A stretch of DNA of 64,000 bases. Origin: Qipengyuania soli. Its GTDB lineage: Bacteria; Pseudomonadota; Alphaproteobacteria; Sphingomonadales; Sphingomonadaceae. The notes below the pieces were generated by a model that was not told the DNA's origin, made no database searches, and saw only the letters and a list, made by a program, of their open reading frames with translations. Where the stretch lies: contig NZ_CP064654.1 of the NCBI RefSeq assembly GCF_015529805.1, forward strand, positions 248,001-312,000. Direction: 5' to 3'. Shown here piece by piece: positions 26,933 through 34,797 of this stretch (position 1 is the first letter of the stretch; each line of letters opens with the position of its first letter). Made by a program: the position numbers and the translations under genes.

Positions 26933-27337
26933 ATGCTGTCAGTCAATTGGATTGCCGTCGTCGTGGCGGCTCTGGCCGGCTTCGTGGTCGGCGGGATCTG
27001 GTACGGCCCGGTCATGGGCAAGAAGTGGATGGGCGCCGTCGGCCTTACCGAAGAGCAGATCAAGCAGGGCAACATGGGAGCGATCTATGGCGGGGCCTTC
27101 GCCTTCTCGCTGCTCGCCAGCTGGACGCTGGCACATACTTTTGCGACCTATGCGCAGGATCTGTCGGTGGGGGTGAAGATCCTCACTGCCTTCGGCGTAG
27201 CGCTGGGCTTCATCGTGCCGGCCATCGGCACCAACTACTTGTTTTCGCAGAAGTCGCGGACGCTGTTCTTCATCGACGCAGCCTACTGGTTGCTGTTCTA
27301 TACGGCGATGGGCGTGGTGCACGCCTACCTGACCTGA
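26933..27337 (+). CDS. DUF1761 family membrane protein (copy 1)
   Basis: A 134-residue inner-membrane protein with four hydrophobic segments (about residues 5-27, 44-64, 76-95, 106-127) and the DUF1761 markers GGIWYGPVMGKKW and GTNYLF. Function in this family is unknown. GGGGAGAGG just before ATG 26933 sets the start. A second family member follows after nine bases, so this is a tandem duplication. Confidence 0.85.
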   Translation: MLSVNWIAVVVAALAGFVVGGIWYGPVMGKKWMGAVGLTEEQIKQGNMGAIYGGAFAFSLLASWTLAHTFATYAQDLSVGVKILTAFGVALGFIVPAIGTNYLFSQKSRTLFFIDAAYWLLFYTAMGVVHAYLT

Positions 27338-27346
27338 GCGCGCGCC

Positions 27347-27742
27347 TTGGGTGATGTGAACATCTTCGCCGTCGCGATGGCATCAATCGCCTTCTTTGCG
27401 GTCGGTGCGATCTGGTACGGCGTGCTGTTCGGCAAGGCATGGCAGCGCGAAACCGGCATCACGGAAGCGCCGCACGGGGCCCAGGTCGGCAAGATCATGG
27501 TGCTGACGCTGGCCTTCGAAATGCTGGTCGTGCTGATGCTCGAACACACGATTGCCCGGACGGGCGCGTCAGACCGGGCGATCATGATGATCGCCATAGG
27601 TTTCGGACTGTCGATCATGACGCCTGCCATCGGGATCAACTACCTCCACCAGAGGAAGTCGCTGACGCTGTTCCTTATCGACGCCGGCCATTTCGTGGTC
27701 GGCATGGCCTTGGCAGGCGCGGTGTTGCTCTCCTTGCGCTGA
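27347..27742 (+). CDS. DUF1761 family membrane protein (copy 2)
   Basis: A 131-residue four-TM protein with GAIWYGVLFGKAW and GINYLH, matching copy 1 in layout but clearly diverged in sequence, so the duplication is old. The start is either TTG 27347 or GTG 27356; neither has a strong ribosome site, and coupling to copy 1 is likely. It converges on the potassium channel gene with three bases between stops. Confidence 0.8.
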   Translation: MGDVNIFAVAMASIAFFAVGAIWYGVLFGKAWQRETGITEAPHGAQVGKIMVLTLAFEMLVVLMLEHTIARTGASDRAIMMIAIGFGLSIMTPAIGINYLHQRKSLTLFLIDAGHFVVGMALAGAVLLSLR

Positions 27743-27745
27743 GCC

Positions 27746-28867
27746 CTAGCCGACATCGAGGCGGTCATTGTGGAAGTGGCCGTCACCCTTGGCGGCGCCG
27801 TTCTCCGTCGGGACGATCTCGACGATGATGTCGCCCGCCTGCAGATTCTGGCACGCATCCTCCCAGAAGCCGAGCGCCTTGCCATCGCGATAGACCCTCA
27901 GGCCCCGTCCGCCGGAGGACAGCTGCGAAATCGAACAGCCGCACTCTTCGGGCAGGACCTTGCGCTCGATCAGCTGGACCCGTCCAGAAACCGACGCGAG
28001 GTCGGCGAGGTAGTCCGCAATGTGCTCGCCCTTCGCGCTTCCCGCCAGCAGCAGGCCGGTAAAGCGCACCGGATTGATGACATTGTTTGCCCCTGCCTGG
28101 CGGGCGAGCGATTCGTTGTCGTCGGCACGCACGACGGTGCTGATGGGCACATCGGGGGCGAGTGAGCGGGCGGTCAGTGTGATCAGGATGGTAGTGTCGT
28201 CGCGGCCCGCCGAGATGAGAACGTTCGACGCTTCGGAAATGCGCACCGCCTTCAGCGTCTCGTCCCGCGTCGCGTCTGCAGCCATGACGTTGCAACCAAG
28301 CGCCTCTGCCTCGGCCAGTCGTTCCTCGCTCGGGTCGATGACGACGATACGGTTGGGATCGGTGCCACGTTCGATGAGTTCGGCAACCGCTTCCGAGCCC
28401 GAAATGCCGAAGCCCAGCACGACGATATGGTCGCGCAACTGTTCCTGGATGCGGGCCATGCGCCACTGCTCCCATGTGCGTTTGATGATGAAGTTATAGG
28501 CCGTGCCGACGAAGATGAAGAGCACGGCGAAGCGGACGGGCGTCACGATAACCGCCTCGACCAGCCGCGCGCGGTCGGAAATGGGCGCGATGTCGCCGAA
28601 CCCTGTCGTGGTGATCGAGATCATGGTGAAATAGACGACGTCGAGGAAGCTGACCTCGCCGTCGAGATTGTCGACCAGCCCCTCGCGGTCCCACCAGTGG
28701 ATCATGATCACCGCGAAGATGAGCAGCAGCGCAAGGCCTAGCCTGATGCCGAGATCGCCCCAAACCGGAATGCGAACAGCCCGGCGAAGCGGCTGGAATC
28801 GCGGCCCTCGCGGGTTGCGCGGCGATGCGGTCTGCTTGACCGAAAGTTTCCTGCTCTCTCCGCTCAT
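27746..28867 (-). CDS. Potassium channel with RCK/TrkA-N and TrkA-C domains
   Basis: A 373-residue two-TM channel subunit: TM1 about 40-58, pore loop with filter TTTGFGD at 86-92 (a GFG variant of GYG), TM2 about 103-125, an RCK N domain (about 147-265) opening with the dinucleotide loop GFGISGSEA, and a TrkA-C domain (about 285-355). Related channels (Kch, MthK) are tetramers gated by ligands on the RCK ring. No partner gene is adjacent. Confidence 0.92.
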   Translation of the reverse strand: MSGESRKLSVKQTASPRNPRGPRFQPLRRAVRIPVWGDLGIRLGLALLLIFAVIMIHWWDREGLVDNLDGEVSFLDVVYFTMISITTTGFGDIAPISDRARLVEAVIVTPVRFAVLFIFVGTAYNFIIKRTWEQWRMARIQEQLRDHIVVLGFGISGSEAVAELIERGTDPNRIVVIDPSEERLAEAEALGCNVMAADATRDETLKAVRISEASNVLISAGRDDTTILITLTARSLAPDVPISTVVRADDNESLARQAGANNVINPVRFTGLLLAGSAKGEHIADYLADLASVSGRVQLIERKVLPEECGCSISQLSSGGRGLRVYRDGKALGFWEDACQNLQAGDIIVEIVPTENGAAKGDGHFHNDRLDVG

Positions 28868-28923
28868 CCGGCGCCTCTTTCGACAGAAACTGCCGCAGGG
28901 TCAACGCCCTTGGGCGAATGGCG

Positions 28924-29688
28924 CTAGGGCTCGTAGCGGTCCGCTAGCGCGCCGAGCGAGGCGTGGTGGGTGAGATCGAGCTGGAGCGGGGTCACCGAGA
29001 TGTAGCCTTCATCGATGGCTTCGAGGTCGGTGCCATGGTCAAGAGTGTGCTCGATGGAATCGAGCCCGAACCAGTAATACTTGAAGCCGCGCGGATCGCG
29101 GCCTTCGACCACGGTGCCGCGCGAATAGTCGTGGAAGCCCTGCCGCACGGCGCGAATGCCCTTCACCTCCGACGCGGGAAGCGGCGGGAAGTTCACGTTG
29201 ACGAGTGTGCGCTTGGGAAGCGGCGTGGTGAGTAGCGGAGCCAGAACCTTCGCGCCCCACTCGATGGCCGCGCCGAAAGGCACGTCCTCGCCCATGCCCT
29301 CGCGGGCATAGACCTGGCTCAGTGCAATCGAGCGAACCCCTGCCAGCGCGCCTTCGATCGCGGCGGAGACGGTGCCCGAATAGGTGATGTCGTCGGCGAG
29401 GTTCGCGCCGCGATTGACGCCGGACAGGATCAGGTCGGGCGGTCCGGGGACGACCTTACGCAGACCCATGGTCACCGCATCGGTCGGTGTGCCGGTGACC
29501 GAAAAGCGCCGCTCGTCATGCTGGCGCAACCGGACAGGTTTGGTCAGCGTGAGGGCGTGGCCCATGCCCGACTGTTCCTCGTCCGGGGCGCAGATCCAGA
29601 TGTCGTCGCTGAACTGGCGCGCGATGCCCTCCAGGACCGTAAGGCCGGAAGCGCGGATGCCGTCGTCATTGGTGAGGAGGATGCGCAT
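28924..29688 (-). CDS. surE: 5'/3'-nucleotidase SurE
   Basis: A metal-dependent nucleoside monophosphatase of 254 residues. The N-terminal LTNDDG (Asp8, Asp9) and SGVNRGANLADDITYSGTV are the SurE metal and phosphate motifs. ATG overlaps the serS stop by one base (TGATG), so it is translated with serS. In many bacteria surE pairs with pcm and nlpD; neither is next to it here. Confidence 0.96.
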   Translation of the reverse strand: MRILLTNDDGIRASGLTVLEGIARQFSDDIWICAPDEEQSGMGHALTLTKPVRLRQHDERRFSVTGTPTDAVTMGLRKVVPGPPDLILSGVNRGANLADDITYSGTVSAAIEGALAGVRSIALSQVYAREGMGEDVPFGAAIEWGAKVLAPLLTTPLPKRTLVNVNFPPLPASEVKGIRAVRQGFHDYSRGTVVEGRDPRGFKYYWFGLDSIEHTLDHGTDLEAIDEGYISVTPLQLDLTHHASLGALADRYEP

Positions 29689-31103
29689 CAGGCCTTGGGC
29701 TCCAGTGTGGTGACGCCGCCCATGTAGGGGGCGAGTACGTCGGGTACGCTGACGCTGCCGTCGGCCTGCTGATAGTTCTCCATCACCGCGACCAGCGTGC
29801 GTCCCACAGCGAGACCCGAGCCGTTAAGCGTATGGACGAAGGCGGTCTTCTTCTCGCCTTCGGGGCGGTAGCGCGCGTTCATTCGGCGCGCCTGGAAATC
29901 GCCCGTGTTCGAACACGAAGAGATCTCGCGCCATGCGCCCTGTCCGGGCAGCCACACTTCGAGGTCGTAGGTCTTGCGCGCGCCGAAGCCCATGTCGCCG
30001 GTGCACAGCAGTACGCGGCGATAGGGCAGGTCGAGCGCTTCGAGGATGCTCTCGGCGCATTTGGTCATGCGTTCGTGTTCGGCCTCGCTGTCTTCCGGAC
30101 GGCATACGCTGACCAGCTCAACCTTCTCGAACTGGTGCTGACGGATGAAGCCCCGCGTATCGCGTCCCGCCGCGCCCGCTTCGGAGCGGAAGCACAGCGT
30201 GTGCGCGGTCATGCGGATCGGTTCGGCAAGGTCCGGAAGGATTTCGCCCGCGACCGAAGCGGTGAGGGGGACTTCCGAAGTCGGGATCAGCCAGCGGCGA
30301 GTTTCGCACTCAATCGCATCAAAGAATGGTTGATAAAAGGCTGTGTCCGTCTGGGTCAGGTCGATGCTCTCGGTGCCGTGAGCCGATGCCCAAGCTTGGA
30401 GACTGCTCATGAAAGCTTGGGGACTCAGAGATTTAACCGACGTTTTGAAGCTATCTTCCGCAAACTTGGGCAGTTTGTCGGTGCCGTACATCGCGTCGTC
30501 ATTGACCAGTACTGGCGGGTTGCATTCGGTGTAGCCATTCTCGCGCGTCTGCTTGTCGAGCATGAACTGGGCGAGCGCGCGATGAAGGCGCGCCATGTCG
30601 CCGCGCAGGAAAGTGAAGCGTGCGCCCGACAGCTTGGCACCGGTTTCGAATTCCATGCCCAGCGCCGGGCCGAGGTCGGCGTGTTCCTTCGGCTCGAAGT
30701 TGAACTCGCGCTTCGTGCCCCACTGATGGACTTCGGCATTGTCGCTCTCGTCCGCGCCATCGGGCACGTCTGCTGCCGGCAGATTGGGCAGGATGGCGAG
30801 AAGCGCGTCGAGTTCCTTGCTTGAGGTGCGCTCGGCCTCTTCCCATTCGGGCATGGCCGCCTTGATCTCGGCCACTTCTGCCTTCAGCGCCTCGGCCTTG
30901 TCCTTGTCGCCCTGGCCCATCGCCTGACCGATCGCCTTGGACGCGTCGTTGCGACGGCCCTGCGCCTGTTGGACCTTGGTTGCAGCTTCCCTCCTCGCAG
31001 AGTCGAGCTCGAGGATTTTCGCGGCCACGGGCTCGGCCCCACGGCGTGCGAGGGCAGCGTCGAAGGCTTCGGGATTCGTGCGGATAAAGGCGATGTCGTG
31101 CAT
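29688..31103 (-). CDS. serS: Serine--tRNA ligase with an unusual internal insertion
   Basis: Class II synthetase that charges tRNA-Ser (and tRNA-Sec where present). The N-terminal coiled-coil arm (about 35-100), motif 2 ([15 protein letters not shown]) and motif 3 ([16 protein letters not shown]) are intact. It has 471 residues against about 425 in relatives: some 45 extra residues (about 220-268, bases 30297-30446) lie between KFAEDSF and the serine-binding loop IPTSE. The insert is in frame, less GC-rich than its flanks and contains a nine-base inverted repeat. It is co-transcribed with surE. Confidence 0.95.
   Translation of the reverse strand: MHDIAFIRTNPEAFDAALARRGAEPVAAKILELDSARREAATKVQQAQGRRNDASKAIGQAMGQGDKDKAEALKAEVAEIKAAMPEWEEAERTSSKELDALLAILPNLPAADVPDGADESDNAEVHQWGTKREFNFEPKEHADLGPALGMEFETGAKLSGARFTFLRGDMARLHRALAQFMLDKQTRENGYTECNPPVLVNDDAMYGTDKLPKFAEDSFKTSVKSLSPQAFMSSLQAWASAHGTESIDLTQTDTAFYQPFFDAIECETRRWLIPTSEVPLTASVAGEILPDLAEPIRMTAHTLCFRSEAGAAGRDTRGFIRQHQFEKVELVSVCRPEDSEAEHERMTKCAESILEALDLPYRRVLLCTGDMGFGARKTYDLEVWLPGQGAWREISSCSNTGDFQARRMNARYRPEGEKKTAFVHTLNGSGLAVGRTLVAVMENYQQADGSVSVPDVLAPYMGGVTTLEPKA
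30389..30421. repeat. Inverted repeat inside the serS insertion
   Basis: CCCAAGCTT (30389-30397) and AAGCTTGGG (30413-30421) are perfect nine-base inverted repeats around a 15-base loop. They sit in the middle of the extra in-frame segment of serS, as expected for a palindromic element that inserted into a coding gene, though chance is not excluded. Confidence 0.6.
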
Positions 31104-31153
31104 GGCGGCGCGCTATGCCCTGCCGTCACGCGAATGGCCAGAGGGTAGCAGAT

Positions 31154-31185
31154 GCGAAGAGGGCCGGGTCGAAGCCCGGCCCTCG
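31154..31185 (-). terminator. Hairpin between serS and the TonB receptor
   Basis: GAGGGCCGGG (31159-31168) and CCCGGCCCTC (31175-31184) form a perfect ten-base-pair stem with a six-base loop, 23 bases past the receptor stop codon side and just upstream of serS. On the minus strand it is followed by TTCGC rather than a long T-run. It most likely ends the receptor transcript. Confidence 0.6.
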
Positions 31186-31207
31186 CATATCAAGCCCTGG
31201 GGAGAGA

Positions 31208-33535
31208 TCAGAACTTGAACTGGCCCGTGACGTAAAACCGGCGGGGATCGCCGTAGAAGCCGGTAAGGTTCCCTTCGAGGCCGAGACGCGTAGCAGTCAC
31301 GAAGTCGTACCCTGCGACGATGTAGCGCTGGTCGAAGAGGTTCTTGCCGTGAACGCCGATCGACCAGCGGTCGCTGTCGTCGGTGTAGACGATGCTGGCA
31401 TCGACCAGTTCGAAGCCATCCTGGTCGAGTGGGCCGGGCACTTCGAACTGGCTCGAATCCGAGCGCATGGAGACCGATCCAATGAAGTCGACAATCCCGT
31501 TGGCGACGGGCAGGCCGAGGTCGAAACCGGCGTTCACGGTAATGTCCGGAGTGTTCTGGAACACCCGCTGGTCAGCGACATCATTACCGAAGGCATCGAT
31601 GAAGGTGTTGTACTTGGCATCGAGGTAGCCGAGGGCCCAGTTGAAGGCGAAGCGGCTCCCTGGACCCGCGAAATCCTTGCCTACCAAAGCACGGCCCTCG
31701 AACTCGAAGCCGTTGACGTCGGCATCGCCCGCGTTCGAGGTGATGCCGATGAAGCTGTCGTTGACGCCGTCATTGTTGGTGTCGAAGCCCACCGAGCCGG
31801 GAATCTGGACATCAGTGTAGTCGCCCTTGAAGGCGGCCATGCTGATGTAGAGTCGGTTGTCGAGCAACGACGCCTTCCAACCGAGTTCGAAGCTGTCGAC
31901 CTTTTCGGGGGCGAAGCTCAGGAATTCGTACCGGTCCGCATAATCGCGATCGCCATCGCCATCGAGATCTGGAGCCGCAGTCGACTGGCCGCGCGGGTCG
32001 AAACCGCCGCCCTTGAAGCCCTTGGAATAGGTGAAATAGAGCGTGTTGTTGTCGTCCGGCTTGAAGGCCAGCGATGCGCGCGGGGTAAATTCCTTGAACG
32101 TCGCACTGCCTTCAAAGTCGCTGGTGACGGCAATCGGAATCGCGGTCGATGGCGGGAACAGGTCGGAAAAGCCGCCGATGAAGGTGGTGCGCAGAATGCG
32201 GCTGCTACGCTTGTCCCAGGTGTAGCGACCACCGAGCGAGAGGCTCAACTGGTCGGTTAGATCGTAGGTGAAATCGCCGAAGATCGACCAGGTCTTGGTG
32301 TCGACATCGCCGAGCGTCTGGGCATTCAGGCCGGGAAGCCCCACCGCGGGCAATGCGCCGGTGGTGAACAGCGCCACGTCGAAGGCAGTGAAGGCATTGG
32401 CGTCGAGGTAATATGCGCCGAGTACGCCCGACAACCTGTCACCTTCGACAAGAAGCTGGAGTTCCTCGCTGAACTGCTTGTTACGGTAGATCGCCGGAAC
32501 GTCGAGGTCCGCAGCCGGAAGGCTGTCGAAGTCGATCGGCGTCGTGGACTTGTCCTTGCGATATCCCGTGATGGATTTGAGCGTCAGCGTGTCGCTCAGA
32601 TCATAGGCGACGGTCAGGCCCCCGCCATAGGCCTCGACTTCCTGTTCGACGACATTGAGTCCGGCGCGTGTGTCGTAGACATTGTCGAGGACGGGAGCGC
32701 CGGTGAAGGCACCACGCAGCAGGCGGTGGCCCTGTCGGGGGTCGGAGTTGTCCTTCACATAATCGCCCGACAGGCGGATGAAGAGCGGGCCATTGTCGAA
32801 CTCGATCGTGCCGCGACCTGCCCAGACGTCCTTGTTGTAGTTCTCGACTCCGGGTTGGGTGAGGTTGTCGCCGAACCCTCCGCGCGAAAGGCGTGCCACC
32901 GACGCGCCAATCTTGAAGCTGTCGCTGACGGGTGTCGAGGCCGTCAGGATGAGATCGGCCTGATTGTAGGAACCGTAGGTTGCCTTGACCTTGACCTGGG
33001 TCTCGTCGGGCAGGGCGGCGGTGACGTATTTGATCGCACCCCCGATAGTGTTGCGGCCGTAAAGTGTACCCTGCGGGCCGCGCAGCACCTCGATGCGTTC
33101 AACATCGTACACGTCGAGCACGGCTGCCTGGGGACGGTTGAGATAAACGTCATCGACATAGAGACCCACGCCGGCTTCGAACCCTGCGACAGGGTCCTGC
33201 TGTCCGACGCCGCGAATGAAGGCGGTAAGGGTCGTATTGGTGCCACGGCTGACTTCGAGTGTCAGGTTGGGCACCTCCTGGCCGATCTGGGTCAGGTCGG
33301 TCGTGCCCTTGAGCTCCATATCCTCGCCCGAAAGCGCAGTGACCGACAGGGGCACATCGATGATGCTTTCCTCACGCCGGCGCGCGGTCACGACAATTAC
33401 GTTCCCCGCGTCGTCCTCGCTCGCGGTGGTCGCAGCTGCGCCGTCGACGTCTTGCGCGCTGGCCGGGGTCGAGGTGAAAGCGGCAGTGGCGGCGCCCGCG
33501 AGAAGGCAGGCGATGAGGTTTCGTTGCGTAAGCAT
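31208..33535 (-). CDS. TonB-dependent outer-membrane receptor
   Basis: A 775-residue outer-membrane receptor: signal peptide (residues 1-27, ending PASAQ), a TonB-box-like IVVTARRR, a plug domain with RGVGQQDP and RGPQGTLYGRNTIGGAI, and a beta-barrel ending in aromatic GQFKF. The class imports siderophores, cobalamin or sugar and aromatic oligomers; the ligand here is unknown. ATG 33535 begins the signal peptide; upstream frame is non-coding. It is divergent from a TetR regulator (121 bases), its probable controller. Confidence 0.93.
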   Translation of the reverse strand: MLTQRNLIACLLAGAATAAFTSTPASAQDVDGAAATTASEDDAGNVIVVTARRREESIIDVPLSVTALSGEDMELKGTTDLTQIGQEVPNLTLEVSRGTNTTLTAFIRGVGQQDPVAGFEAGVGLYVDDVYLNRPQAAVLDVYDVERIEVLRGPQGTLYGRNTIGGAIKYVTAALPDETQVKVKATYGSYNQADLILTASTPVSDSFKIGASVARLSRGGFGDNLTQPGVENYNKDVWAGRGTIEFDNGPLFIRLSGDYVKDNSDPRQGHRLLRGAFTGAPVLDNVYDTRAGLNVVEQEVEAYGGGLTVAYDLSDTLTLKSITGYRKDKSTTPIDFDSLPAADLDVPAIYRNKQFSEELQLLVEGDRLSGVLGAYYLDANAFTAFDVALFTTGALPAVGLPGLNAQTLGDVDTKTWSIFGDFTYDLTDQLSLSLGGRYTWDKRSSRILRTTFIGGFSDLFPPSTAIPIAVTSDFEGSATFKEFTPRASLAFKPDDNNTLYFTYSKGFKGGGFDPRGQSTAAPDLDGDGDRDYADRYEFLSFAPEKVDSFELGWKASLLDNRLYISMAAFKGDYTDVQIPGSVGFDTNNDGVNDSFIGITSNAGDADVNGFEFEGRALVGKDFAGPGSRFAFNWALGYLDAKYNTFIDAFGNDVADQRVFQNTPDITVNAGFDLGLPVANGIVDFIGSVSMRSDSSQFEVPGPLDQDGFELVDASIVYTDDSDRWSIGVHGKNLFDQRYIVAGYDFVTATRLGLEGNLTGFYGDPRRFYVTGQFKF

Positions 33536-33600
33536 GATTCGGAATTCTCCCTCCCGGATTGTCTTATCCGCCAGCCAATAATGAAACCTGAACCACCTTT

Positions 33601-33628
33601 CAAGTTCATCTTGCGAGGATCCAAGTTC
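33601..33628. promoter_or_regulatory. Direct repeats CAAGTTC in the receptor-TetR divergent region
   Basis: CAAGTTC occurs at 33601-33607 and 33622-33628, 21 bases (two helical turns) apart, with GAAC copies in opposite orientation at 33590-33593 and 33637-33640. Such spacing suits a dimeric repressor; the divergent TetR protein is the obvious candidate. The evidence is pattern only. Confidence 0.3.
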
Positions 33629-33656
33629 CGGCTTACGAACGCTCCGGTAACGGGGG

Positions 33657-34280
33657 ATGTCGATGGCGGCTGAAACGAGCATTGCGGACAAGGCCCCGCG
33701 CACCGAGCGCGGTCGCAAGACCTTGCGCAAGCTGCTGGATGCTGCGGCCCGCGAATTTGCCGATCACGGCTTTCACGAAGCCTCGATCAGCGGGATCACG
33801 CGGCGGGCAGGCGTCGCACTGGGAAGCTTCTACACCTATTACGACAGCAAGGATGCGATCTTCCGCGCGCTGGTGAAGGACATGAGCGAGGCGGTTGGTG
33901 CCGCGGCGCGAAACGCGCTGGTGCCTGGCATGGACGCACTGGAAGTGGAGCGAGCGGCCCTGGAGGCATTCCTGCGCTTCGCTGCCGAAAACAAGGCGCT
34001 TTACCGGATCATCGACGAGGCAGAATTCGTCGATGCCGAAAGCTATCGCGCTCACTATGAGACCATCGGCTCGCGCATCGAGGATCGCCTTCGGGCTGGC
34101 GGCAAGGGTGGCGAACTGCGCGAGGGCCTCGGAACACCCGAGGCTTGGGCGCTGATGGGCATGAATGTCTTCCTCGGCCTTCGTTATGCGATCTGGGCGC
34201 GCGAGGGCGATCCGGACGCGGCCGAGGTTGCTGCAGCAGCAAATCGCCTTTTGCAGTCGGGAATAGCCCCAATCGCCTGA
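33657..34280 (+). CDS. TetR/AcrR family transcriptional regulator
   Basis: A 207-residue repressor with an N-terminal TetR helix-turn-helix (about residues 18-64, including GFHEASISGITRRAGVALGSFYTYY) and a helical ligand domain. Start is ATG 33657 or ATG 33663. It is divergent from the TonB receptor gene and likely controls it and perhaps itself. The inducer is unknown; the ligand domain resembles regulators of lipid or aromatic metabolism only in a general way. Confidence 0.92.
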   Translation: MSMAAETSIADKAPRTERGRKTLRKLLDAAAREFADHGFHEASISGITRRAGVALGSFYTYYDSKDAIFRALVKDMSEAVGAAARNALVPGMDALEVERAALEAFLRFAAENKALYRIIDEAEFVDAESYRAHYETIGSRIEDRLRAGGKGGELREGLGTPEAWALMGMNVFLGLRYAIWAREGDPDAAEVAAAANRLLQSGIAPIA

Positions 34281-34289
34281 GCCTTTCCC

Positions 34290-34314
34290 GGAACCCCGGC
34301 AGCCCGAAACGGTT
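34290..34314 (+). promoter_or_regulatory. EcfG-like promoter upstream of the 85-residue gene
   Basis: GGAAC at 34290, then 16 bases, then GGTT at 34311. The general-stress sigma factor EcfG of alphaproteobacteria reads GGAAC-N16/17-CGTT, so this is one base off in the -10. The gene start lies 24 bases past the element, a sensible leader length. No experimental support. Confidence 0.35.
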
Positions 34315-34337
34315 TGATCTCCAAAGGAGACTTTCAA

Positions 34338-34595
34338 ATGTTCGGCAAGATTATCGGAGCATTCGTCGGCGACAAACTCGCCAAGCAGACCAGCGCAGTC
34401 GGTGGAGCCGGCGGCGCAGCACTTGGCGTCGTCGCGGCAACCGTCCTGCGCCGTATGAGCCTTCCCGCGATGATCGCACTGGGGGCTGGCGGCTATGTCG
34501 CCAAGAAGCTCATTGAGAAGAACGAGCGCGAGAAGGCGGCCAAGTCCGCGACCACGACCGCAGACCCGGACATTTCGCCGCGCCAAGCCGCATGA
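34338..34595 (+). CDS. Small glycine-rich membrane-associated protein, 85 residues
   Basis: An 85-residue protein with a Gly/Ala-rich hydrophobic stretch (about residues 20-58, including GAGGAALGVVAATVL and GAGGYVAKKL) and a charged C-terminal tail. The Gly spacing suggests glycine-zipper helices packing in the membrane. No family is recognised. A good AAAGGAGA precedes ATG 34338; the 24-base extension upstream to 34314 overlaps the promoter-like element. It may be a stress gene if the EcfG-like promoter is real. Confidence 0.7.
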   Translation: MFGKIIGAFVGDKLAKQTSAVGGAGGAALGVVAATVLRRMSLPAMIALGAGGYVAKKLIEKNEREKAAKSATTTADPDISPRQAA

Positions 34596-34614
34596 GCCGA
34601 TAGTTCGCGAGGTC

Positions 34615-34643
34615 CCATCCACCCGCCTCGGCGGGTCGGATGG
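34615..34643. terminator. Hairpin overlapping the 3' end of tRNA-Val
   Basis: CCATCC-ACCCGCC and GCGGGT-CGGATGG pair with one bulged C around a three-base loop. It follows the 85-residue gene on the plus strand and includes the CCA end of tRNA-Val on the minus strand. It may terminate the rightward transcript or guide tRNA 3' processing; no T-run follows on either side. Confidence 0.4.
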
Positions 34644-34715
34644 TGGGCGCGACAGGGATTGAACCTGTGACCCCACCCGTGTGAAGGGTGTGCTCTACCG
34701 CTGAGCTACGCGCCC
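34641..34715 (-). tRNA. tRNA-Val (anticodon CAC)
   Basis: A 75-base tRNA with CCA encoded. The acceptor stem GGGCGCG/CGCGCCC, the D arm GCTCAGCGGTAGAGC, the anticodon stem CACCC/GGGTG with loop TTCACAC and the T arm ACAGG-TTCAATC-CCTGT all pair. The anticodon CAC reads GUG, valine. It is intact and shows no intron or integrated element. Confidence 0.97.
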
Positions 34716-34797
34716 GCCCATTCGATGCTTCGATAGCCGTGCCATCGGGGCAGGGGCGGGCCTTTACGCGGCGAATCGCGCCAAGGCAAGCGCCTGC

